From Bacteroidota bacterium (GTDB lineage: Bacteria; CLD3; SB21), in assembly GCA_020438245.1 (NCBI GenBank), contig JAGQUY010000533.1:1-6493 (forward strand): a stretch of 6,493 nt of DNA, written 5' to 3'. The position numbers and the translations under genes were made by a program. Below are positions 1-4,868 of this stretch, one piece after another. Position 1 is the first letter of the stretch. Each line of letters opens with the position of its first letter. The notes beneath the pieces were generated by a model, which did not search any database, was not told where the DNA came from, and worked only from the letters and a program-made list of their open reading frames with translations.

Positions 1-32
1 GAAGGTGTCCTTCCAGTATGGCGCGTGGAATA

Positions 33-764
33 TTATTCATCCGATTGGTTTGCTTCAGATACGACCAGATCCAGCGGTGTAAGGGGTGCAACGGAGCGGG
101 CGGAGTCCATGGATTGCTCCAAGACAGTACCCGGCAAGAGCTCACTGGAAAAAGCCTTTGTGATGGTGCCCAGCCGCAAACCCGCGTCTGCAATCATCGC
201 TTTTGCTTCAACCAGGCTTCGGTGAACTACATACGGAACCTTGGACTCCAGGAGGTCATGACCCCGGCTGATCTTCATCCGTATTTTTGCACCTACATTC
301 ACCCGGGAACCGGCTTCGACATCCTGCTCAACAACGATTCCTTCGGGGTATTCATGGGAGGGGATGGTGTCCAGTTCTCCCACCTCAAGTCCCTGCGATT
401 CCAACGTGAATTTAGCGTCCCTGAAGGTCGTGAGTAGCACCGAGGGAACGGTTACAAGTACCTGATTGGTTGCAATCATCAACTGAACCGCACGCCCACT
501 CTTGACATGTGTTCCTGCTTCAGGGATTTGCTGGATTACCAAACCGGGCTCTTTCGATTTGGAGAATCGTTGTTTCGAATGTGCCTCCAAGCCCAGCGAC
601 TCCAGTCGTTTCGCAGCCTCCTGGCGGGTGAAGTTCTGCAGGTCAGGCACGATTACATCGTGGTCATGCGCTGTTATGGCGGGCATGATAAGTTGGTCTG
701 TGATCACTGCAACCAAGGTGAGCCCAACAACGGTCGTCAAAATCGTCAGAAAACGTGCTTTCAA
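33..764 (-). CDS. Membrane-anchored triple-PASTA protein without a kinase domain
   Basis: From a TTG at 764-762 this encodes 243 residues. Residues 5-30 are hydrophobic and look like an uncleaved signal anchor, placing the rest outside the cytoplasm. Three PASTA repeats follow, at about 37-98, 104-168 and 176-238. Each starts with a V-P pair and has a GLxxG- or GLE-type turn and a 'V.EQ..EAG..V..G' second half; EAG occurs in repeats 1 and 2. PASTA repeats in Ser/Thr kinases and penicillin-binding proteins are known to bind peptidoglycan fragments or act as spacers. No kinase, transpeptidase or transglycosylase domain is present, so a cell-wall sensing or scaffold role is inference. I chose the TTG at 764 because GGAG (773-770) lies five bases upstream. 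An in-frame TTG at 782 would add six residues but has no ribosome site. The stop is TAA at 35-33, and the next gene downstream lies outside the window. Family is confident; start is moderate. Confidence 0.88.
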   Translation of the reverse strand: MKARFLTILTTVVGLTLVAVITDQLIMPAITAHDHDVIVPDLQNFTRQEAAKRLESLGLEAHSKQRFSKSKEPGLVIQQIPEAGTHVKSGRAVQLMIATNQVLVTVPSVLLTTFRDAKFTLESQGLEVGELDTIPSHEYPEGIVVEQDVEAGSRVNVGAKIRMKISRGHDLLESKVPYVVHRSLVEAKAMIADAGLRLGTITKAFSSELLPGTVLEQSMDSARSVAPLTPLDLVVSEANQSDE

Positions 765-769
765 TAAAT

Positions 770-773
770 CTCC
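770..773 (-). promoter_or_regulatory. Ribosome binding site deciding the TTG start of the PASTA gene
   Basis: On the minus strand GGCGGAG (776-770) ends five bases before TTG at 764. The alternative in-frame TTG at 782 is preceded by TTGGCACGCA, which has no Shine-Dalgarno core. The GGAG and spacing match those of the two GTG genes on the plus strand, which supports the 764 start. Confidence 0.6.
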
Positions 774-824
774 GCCGTTCAATGCGTGCCAATTTATCCA
801 ACCGTGGTCATAAAAGCAAAAAGA

Positions 825-856
825 TTTGACTATCGGCCAACGGTTTTGTAGCTTGA
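825..856 (+). promoter_or_regulatory. Candidate promoter of the 900-4013 operon
   Basis: TTTGACT starts at 825. Read as a sigma-70 site, TTGACT (826-831) is followed after 17 bases by a poor -10, TAGCTT (849-854). Read as a Bacteroidetes-type site, TTTG (825-828) is followed after 20 bases by TAGCTTGA (849-856), close to TAnnTTTG. A similar TTGACT with TACTTT 17 bases later lies before the 4072 gene, which adds some weight. The implied leader is about 40 bases. A rival weak -10, TATCTA (882-887), would give a nearly leaderless transcript. This is pattern matching only. Confidence 0.35.
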
Positions 857-868
857 GATCAACCTACA
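847..868. promoter_or_regulatory. 22-bp imperfect dyad, candidate operator
   Basis: The arms are TGTAG (847-851) and TTGA (853-856), mirrored by TCAA (859-862) and CTACA (864-868). Nine of eleven positions pair; the only mismatches are C852/C863 and the central G857/A858. It overlaps the proposed -10/-7 element of the downstream operon, where a repressor could block transcription. It does not fit the Crp consensus (TGTGA-N6-TCACA) or the Fnr consensus (TTGAT-N4-ATCAA). It could also form a short RNA hairpin if transcribed, but no T-run follows on either strand, so a terminator is unlikely. Confidence 0.45.
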
Positions 869-899
869 CGATGCCTTTCTGTATCTAAGCACTCAATCC

Positions 900-2051
900 A
901 TGGAAGAAAAAAAACGCCGTATTCTTTTGGTTGACGACGAAGAGCTTAATGTTCGATTTCTATCAACCTTTCTCACTCGTAAGGGCTTCGAAATTGATGT
1001 TGCGTCAAATGGCAACGATGCTCTGGAGCGAATTTCGGCCAATATGCCCGATGTGGTTTTGCTGGATGCGATGATGCCGGGTATGGATGGCTTTGAGGTA
1101 TGCCGGCGGTTGAGGGAAAATCAGGCAACCCATTTATTGCCTGTGATCATGGTAACCGCGTTGCATTCCATCGAAGATGAAGTCCGTGCCTTGGAGTCTG
1201 GAGCGGACGATTTTCTGCCAAAACCTATTAATAATCTTGAACTTATGGCTCGACTTCGATCGCTGCTAAGAATCAAGACATTGCACGATGAACTGCGTGA
1301 AAAGAAGATCGAATTGGAGGAGAAGAACAAGGCTCTTGTTGAATTGCAAAGCCTAAGAGACTCCCTTACTCAAATGGTTGTTCATGACTTGAAAAACCCG
1401 CTAACAGGGATCATGGGATGCAGCGAGCTTTTGTTAACGACCTCGGATAATCTTTCCGAACGTCAGTTGTCAATCATGAAAAAAATGGATGAAAGCGCGT
1501 CGACAATACTCAAAATGATCACGGACATCCTCGACATAAGTCGGATTGAAGAGAACAAGATCAAACTGCGTTTGGAGAAATTCCACATCAAAGAAATTCT
1601 TGAGGCGAATGCCAACGAGTTTGTTTTTATGATGCAGAAGTATAAGATCGAGTCCCACATTGAAGTCGAAGCCGGGACACCGGATGTGGCGGCTGACAAA
1701 GATATGGTTCATCGGATCGTTGGAAACTTGCTTCACAATGCGATCAAGCATAGCACATCGGGTGGAGTGATCACCCTGTCAGCGCGTGGTGACACCAGAA
1801 ACGGCAGAATGTATGTCAGCATTAAGGATACCGGGGAGGGTATTCCTCCCGAATATACGGAGAAAATTTTTGAAAAGTTCGCACAGGCAGACTTGAAGAA
1901 ACTTGGCTTGAAGACAGATAGGGGACTTGGGCTTACCTTTTGTAAATTGGCAGTGGAAGCCCATGGCGGTAAAATATGGGTTGATAGCCAAGTTGGCCAA
2001 GGAAGCAATTTTCAATTTTTCCTGCCGTTACACTCCACTGATCGACCGTGA
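900..2051 (+). CDS. Soluble hybrid kinase: N-terminal receiver plus HisKA/HATPase histidine kinase
   Basis: This 383-residue protein has a receiver at residues 6-125 with the full phosphorylation set: acidic pair D12/D13, phospho-acceptor D56 in LLDAMMPGMDG, switch T86, and K108-P109. A charged helical linker (about 127-158, LxxELREKKIELEEKN) reads as a coiled coil. The HisKA H-box is HDLKNP with H162; D163 and N166 fit the HDxxN phosphatase pattern. The HATPase_c domain shows the N box (NLLHNAIKH, N280), G1 (DTGEGI, D310), F box (about 323-327) and G2 (RGLGL, 341-345). No membrane segment is visible, so it acts in the cytoplasm. Having the receiver in front of the kinase, rather than behind it, suggests that receiver phosphorylation tunes kinase activity; that is inference. 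The ATG at 900 has no Shine-Dalgarno sequence. It is the first gene of a tightly overlapping operon. Its sensory signal and cognate regulator are unknown. Confidence 0.93.
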   Translation: MEEKKRRILLVDDEELNVRFLSTFLTRKGFEIDVASNGNDALERISANMPDVVLLDAMMPGMDGFEVCRRLRENQATHLLPVIMVTALHSIEDEVRALESGADDFLPKPINNLELMARLRSLLRIKTLHDELREKKIELEEKNKALVELQSLRDSLTQMVVHDLKNPLTGIMGCSELLLTTSDNLSERQLSIMKKMDESASTILKMITDILDISRIEENKIKLRLEKFHIKEILEANANEFVFMMQKYKIESHIEVEAGTPDVAADKDMVHRIVGNLLHNAIKHSTSGGVITLSARGDTRNGRMYVSIKDTGEGIPPEYTEKIFEKFAQADLKKLGLKTDRGLGLTFCKLAVEAHGGKIWVDSQVGQGSNFQFFLPLHSTDRP

Positions 2052-2392
2052 TGCGCCTTGTGCTCGTGGTGGTTGACGATCTAATGTTTTCATCCAGAAT
2101 TCAGCAAACCGTCAAGGCTCATGGCGGATCGATTATTTTTATCCGGTCAGAGGCTGATCTGGAAAAAGCACCCAAATCTGACCTCATTATTTTGGATTTG
2201 GAACACCGGCGTCTTTCGGTACTTGACTTGTTGCCTCTCGTTCATCCAACAAACTCAAGCACGCCCGTTATTGCCTATTGCTCTCATGTATATACTGAAC
2301 TTGCTGAACGTGCACAGTCTGTTGGTGTTAAACAGGTCTTTACCAAGGGCGGCTTCATCCAACAACTGCAGTCCATCTTGGAGCAATCGTGA
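2051..2392 (+). CDS. Stand-alone atypical receiver-like protein
   Basis: This 113-residue protein has the length and alternating pattern of a single CheY-like receiver with no output domain. Visible landmarks are the acidic pair D9/D10 (VVVDD) after the first strand, D49 after LIIL as the likely phospho-acceptor, and K99 in VFTKGG. It departs from the family in two places. The switch Thr/Ser position reads C77 (PVIAYCS), and the Lys is followed by Gly rather than Pro. The LExxRL stretch after D49 replaces the usual MPGMDG loop. It may be a phosphate sink, a partner of the upstream kinase, or a protein-interaction receiver. The ATG at 2051 shares one base with the upstream TGA; a GTG at 2048 would add one residue. 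Neither start has a Shine-Dalgarno sequence, so translation probably depends on reinitiation after the kinase. Confidence 0.75.
   Translation: MRLVLVVVDDLMFSSRIQQTVKAHGGSIIFIRSEADLEKAPKSDLIILDLEHRRLSVLDLLPLVHPTNSSTPVIAYCSHVYTELAERAQSVGVKQVFTKGGFIQQLQSILEQS
2380..2383 (+). promoter_or_regulatory. Ribosome binding site for the comF-like GTG start
   Basis: GGAG lies five bases before GTG at 2389, inside the last codons of the receiver gene. It fixes the start at the GTGA overlap, where the GTG start and the upstream TGA stop interlock. Confidence 0.65.
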
Positions 2393-3114
2393 GTGTCTGG
2401 CTTCAAGAACTGATTCGATTCTTTTTCCCTGCCGATTGTATATCCTGTCAAACTCGGCTTCCCCCCGACGAGCGATGGCTCTGTAAGAGATGTCAGTCCA
2501 GACTGATCTTGGCGGAAACCGATCTTCGCGGTGAGGTCGCGCAGGCGGAGGCGCTGGATGGCGTATATAGTGGCTATTTCTATGAAGAAATTCTGCAATC
2601 TGCCATACACCATTTCAAATACAGTCGTGCGCTTAGTCTGGCACGGATATTCGCCAACCGATTGGCTGAGGTTATGAGGTCTGAAAAGGGGCTGGTGGGG
2701 GCATCGCTTCTGGTTCCGCTTCCGTTACACCCCATCAAAAAAAGGACGCGTGGATTTAATCAGGCGGCGCTTGTTGCGGCCGAACTGTCACATCTGACAG
2801 GAATCGAACTGGATGAGGATTGTGTGGTACGAGTCAAGAACAACGTTTCACAAACGACCATGCACAGCGCCTCGGAGCGGATTTTGAATGTCACCAATAT
2901 CTTTAAGGTGGTGCATCCGGATCGGTTGGTTGGGAAAACGGTTGTCATTGTAGATGATTTGATAACAACGGGCGCGACCATGAATGAGTGTGCCCGGGCA
3001 GTCAGAGAGGCGGGGGCTGCACATGTGATTGCGCTGTCGGTCGGTCGACCTCTGCTTGAAAGCAACCAAAATACCGACAGTAGCACGAATTCATCTGAAT
3101 TGGAGTATTTGTGA
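2389..3114 (+). CDS. comF: ComF-family phosphoribosyltransferase-like protein
   Basis: This 241-residue protein has the ComF layout. An N-terminal zinc-finger-like segment carries C17-x2-C20 and C32-x2-C35, after a FFFPADC lead-in typical of the family. A PLPLHPIKKRTRGFNQ block lies at about 110-125. The PRPP-binding loop VIVDDLITTGAT (186-197) is typical of type I phosphoribosyltransferases. ComF proteins are known as accessory factors in natural transformation (ComFC/GntX-type), where they act in the cytoplasm on incoming single-stranded DNA; the phosphoribosyl reaction itself is unproven. No comFA helicase or other competence gene is visible, so a competence role here is not shown. The C-terminal tail after about residue 222 is Ser/Asn-rich and probably disordered. 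The GTG start overlaps the upstream stop by four bases and its own stop overlaps the next gene by four. The symbol names the family rather than a proven orthologue. Confidence 0.88.
   Translation: MSVWLQELIRFFFPADCISCQTRLPPDERWLCKRCQSRLILAETDLRGEVAQAEALDGVYSGYFYEEILQSAIHHFKYSRALSLARIFANRLAEVMRSEKGLVGASLLVPLPLHPIKKRTRGFNQAALVAAELSHLTGIELDEDCVVRVKNNVSQTTMHSASERILNVTNIFKVVHPDRLVGKTVVIVDDLITTGATMNECARAVREAGAAHVIALSVGRPLLESNQNTDSSTNSSELEYL
3102..3105 (+). promoter_or_regulatory. Ribosome binding site for the lipid-kinase GTG start
   Basis: GGAG lies five bases before GTG at 3111, inside the end of the comF-like gene. The junction TTGGAG-N5-GTGAG is the same arrangement as at 2378-2393, so both genes use one coupling design. 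Confidence 0.65.
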
Positions 3115-4013
3115 GAATTGGATTCATAGTCAATCCGCGAGCCGGGGTGCATGGGAAGATTGCCGAGGAAACACGTGAATTGATCAACCTGCATATTTCC
3201 AAAGAACATAACACGAGTATAGCTGTGACCACGGCTGCCGGCGATGCAGTCAAGCTATCGGAGAGATTCGCTGCAGAAGGATTTGATGTGGTTGCGTCGG
3301 TTGGCGGGGATGGGACTGCAAGCGAGGTCGCAAGGGGCGTTGCCGGATCCTCTTGCGCATTGGCGATTGTTCCTTTTGGCTCTGGAAATGGTCTGGCCAG
3401 GGGCTTGGGACTACCCCTGAACCGAGCAGATGCAGTTCGCTCCGTCCTCTCATCCCGTCGTCGTATAGTTGACATGGGCGAGGTATTTGATGGCGACGAA
3501 CGATTTGTTTTTATGGGATTCTGTGGAATAGGCTACGATGCCGTCGTAGCCAAGCATTTCAATGAGCGCAAAGGGCGCCGCGGACTTGCTTCCTATGTTC
3601 TTCTAAGTTTGTCTCTGTATGGTTCTTATAAGCCGCAACGCCTTGAGGTCAGAGTAAATGGCCGCCAGTGGGCGGAGAAGCCTTTTATACTTGCCATAGC
3701 CAACACCTCCGAATATGGAAATGGTGCAAAAATCGCCCCAAACGCAGTTCCCGATGACGGATTGTTTGAAGTATGCCAACTGACCGACATGTCACTGATG
3801 AAGGGTATCCTGAATGGCTGGCGTTTGTTCAACGGATCTATCGACCTCTTGCCGGGGACGACTATTCTGCGAGCATCGGAGATAGAGGTCATTCCTGAGT
3901 CCGAGATTGTTTATCACCTTGAAGGCGAAGCAAGGGTGACCTCAAGACGACTGCTCTTCCGTGTTCTTCCGAGTGCCATTCGAGTTGTTTCACCCGACGT
4001 CAATCCTCATTAG
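3111..4013 (+). CDS. Diacylglycerol kinase-family (DagK/YegS/LCB5-type) lipid kinase
   Basis: This 300-residue protein matches the usual length of bacterial DagK/YegS-type kinases, which transfer phosphate from ATP to a lipid hydroxyl at the inner face of the cytoplasmic membrane. The N-terminal lobe has VNPRAG (7-12), the nucleotide-binding GGDGT motif (65-69) followed by S71-E72, and PFGSGNGLARGLG (88-100), all hallmarks of the DAGK catalytic domain. The C-terminal lobe has the conserved acidic turn VPDDGLFEV, then alternating strands to the end. There is no transmembrane segment; such enzymes dock peripherally. The substrate could be diacylglycerol, undecaprenol or another lipid and cannot be told from sequence. 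The GTG start with GGAG at 3102 interlocks with the comF-like stop (GTGA). As the last gene of the operon it ends in TAG at 4011-4013. No terminator hairpin follows, so reading through into the Crp-family gene is possible. Confidence 0.92.
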   Translation: MRIGFIVNPRAGVHGKIAEETRELINLHISKEHNTSIAVTTAAGDAVKLSERFAAEGFDVVASVGGDGTASEVARGVAGSSCALAIVPFGSGNGLARGLGLPLNRADAVRSVLSSRRRIVDMGEVFDGDERFVFMGFCGIGYDAVVAKHFNERKGRRGLASYVLLSLSLYGSYKPQRLEVRVNGRQWAEKPFILAIANTSEYGNGAKIAPNAVPDDGLFEVCQLTDMSLMKGILNGWRLFNGSIDLLPGTTILRASEIEVIPESEIVYHLEGEARVTSRRLLFRVLPSAIRVVSPDVNPH

Positions 4014-4015
4014 GT

Positions 4016-4060
4016 CTTGACTCTGACCACCCTTCAAGTTACTTTTAATTCAAATAAAAT
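4016..4060 (+). promoter_or_regulatory. Candidate promoter region of the Crp-family gene
   Basis: The 58-bp gap 4014-4071 offers three readings. CTTG (4016-4019), 20 bases and TACTTTTA (4040-4047) resembles the Bacteroidetes TTTG / TAnnTTTG type. TTGACT (4017-4022), 17 bases and TACTTT is a weak sigma-70 site. TAAAAT (4055-4060) is a good -10 with a poor -35 and would start the RNA only about five bases before the ATG. CTTGA (4016-4020) and TCAAG (4034-4038) also form inverted arms 13 bases apart. No Shine-Dalgarno sequence precedes the ATG. Confidence 0.35.
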
Positions 4061-4071
4061 CAGATGTTCCC

Positions 4072-4770
4072 ATGAGTGAAGCACCAGCCCTAGACAAGAT
4101 ATCCGTCCTCACAAAGGTGCCCATTTTCAGCACTCTGGAGTCTCACGATCTCAAGCAAATCATAGCGGTTACTCATCATCGGCATTATCCCAAAGACAGT
4201 GTGATCCTGATTGAAGAGGAAGAAGGTCATACAATGTTCATCGTAATGTCTGGGCTGGTCAAAATCTCCCGGATCAGCGATGAAGGAAAAGAAGTCATCC
4301 TTGCGGTCATGGGCGAGGGAGATTTTTTCGGTGAGCTTTCCTTGCTGGACGGTCATGCCCGATCCGCCAATGTGACCGTACTCCAGGAAGCGGACATGCT
4401 TCTGATTCACCGGGACGATTTTTTGTCCTTGCTGAGGGAGTTTCCGCAAATTGCCATTGAACTGCTAAAGGTTTTGGCCTGGCGCCTTCGAAAATCCGAC
4501 ACTCAAATCAAGAGTCTGTCCCTCAAGAATGCCATGGGCAAGGTTGCCGGCACGATTTTCCGCCTCGCCGAAGACATAGGCGTGCAAACGGACAACAGTG
4601 TAGTGATTCCCTCCTTGCCTACCCAACAGGATTTGGCCAATATGGCGGGTACGTCCCGAGAGACCATTTCAAGAATATTGCAAAGGTTGGTGGCTCAGAA
4701 GTATGTCCATAAAGAGGGGGGACGGCTCACGATTCTTGATTTTGCGAGATTCAAGAAAGATTTTCTGTAA
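4072..4770 (+). CDS. Crp/Fnr-family transcription regulator
   Basis: This 232-residue protein has the standard length and order of the Crp/Fnr family. An N-terminal cyclic-nucleotide-binding beta-roll (about 14-130) contains GDFFGELSLLDGHARSA. There E88 and R97-S98 sit where Crp contacts the cyclic nucleotide ribose and phosphate, so ligand binding is plausible. A long dimer helix follows, then a winged helix with the recognition segment TQQDLANMAGTSRETISRIL (184-203). The protein has no cysteine, which excludes an Fnr-type iron-sulfur oxygen sensor. Its ligand and targets are unknown. It has its own possible promoter and a strong terminator, so it looks like a single-gene unit, though read-through from the lipid-kinase operon is possible. 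The kinase starting at 4869 is adjacent and may be a regulatory partner or target, but no clear Crp-type operator lies before it. Confidence 0.95.
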   Translation: MSEAPALDKISVLTKVPIFSTLESHDLKQIIAVTHHRHYPKDSVILIEEEEGHTMFIVMSGLVKISRISDEGKEVILAVMGEGDFFGELSLLDGHARSANVTVLQEADMLLIHRDDFLSLLREFPQIAIELLKVLAWRLRKSDTQIKSLSLKNAMGKVAGTIFRLAEDIGVQTDNSVVIPSLPTQQDLANMAGTSRETISRILQRLVAQKYVHKEGGRLTILDFARFKKDFL

Positions 4771-4795
4771 ACTCAAGCGGACAGCAGCTGTTTAC

Positions 4796-4819
4796 AAAGC
4801 CAACCTGCGGGTTGGCTTT
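4796..4819 (+). terminator. Intrinsic terminator after the Crp-family gene
   Basis: AAAGCCAACC (4796-4805) and GGTTGGCTTT (4810-4819) form a perfect 10-bp stem around the loop TGCG. The 3' arm ends in TTT and is followed by CATATTTAT, a modest T-rich tail. It begins 25 bases after the TAA at 4768-4770 and before the promoter of the next gene, so it insulates the two units. Confidence 0.88.
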
Positions 4820-4827
4820 CATATTTA

Positions 4828-4856
4828 TGGACTTTGTGCACATGCAACCGTATATT
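4828..4856 (+). promoter_or_regulatory. Promoter candidate for the 4869 kinase
   Basis: TGGACT (4828-4833, four of six matches to TTGACA), a 17-base spacer and TATATT (4851-4856, five of six matches to TATAAT) form the best sigma-70-like promoter in the window. It lies just after the terminator. TATATTCG also fits TAnnTTTG at all but one position. Only 12 bases separate the -10 from the ATG, so the RNA would begin about five bases before the start codon. This fits a leaderless or near-leaderless message, and no Shine-Dalgarno sequence is present. A TGTGCACA palindrome (4835-4842) sits in the spacer. Confidence 0.5.
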
Positions 4857-4868
4857 CGCCGACACTAG

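Larger units (their letters stand above)
765..899. promoter_or_regulatory. Divergent intergenic control region
   Basis: This 135-bp stretch separates the minus-strand PASTA gene from the plus-strand operon and must hold promoters for both. It contains the 847-868 dyad and a plus-strand promoter candidate. For the minus strand I see only a weak candidate: TTGCTT, then 15 bases, then GATAAA at 798-793. No open frame, RNA gene or repeat is recognisable here. Confidence 0.6.

Noticed and set aside
1..13. GAAGG-TGT-CCTTC hairpin after the PASTA gene as a terminator
   Set aside because: The stem is only five base pairs and no T-run can be seen at the window edge.
18..437. A 139-codon open frame on the plus strand
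   Set aside because: It lies wholly antisense to the convincing PASTA repeats and its product shows no family pattern.
779..791. TTGGCACG on the minus strand resembling the -24 element of a sigma-54 promoter
   Set aside because: The GG is not followed ten bases later by GC; the bases there are AC and the TTG falls too close, so the spacing rule fails. It also lies right at the alternative start codon.
2284..2613. A 109-codon minus-strand frame spanning the receiver/comF junction
   Set aside because: It is antisense to two well-supported genes, has no ribosome site and shows no domain pattern.
4781..4791. ACAGC-A-GCTGT short inverted repeat
   Set aside because: It is only 11 bp and sits between a stop codon and a terminator rather than in a promoter, with no sign of function.
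4835..4842. TGTGCACA palindrome as a Crp-family binding site
   Set aside because: It lacks the 6-base spacer and the A/T flanks of TGTGA-N6-TCACA, and an 8-bp palindrome is common by chance.
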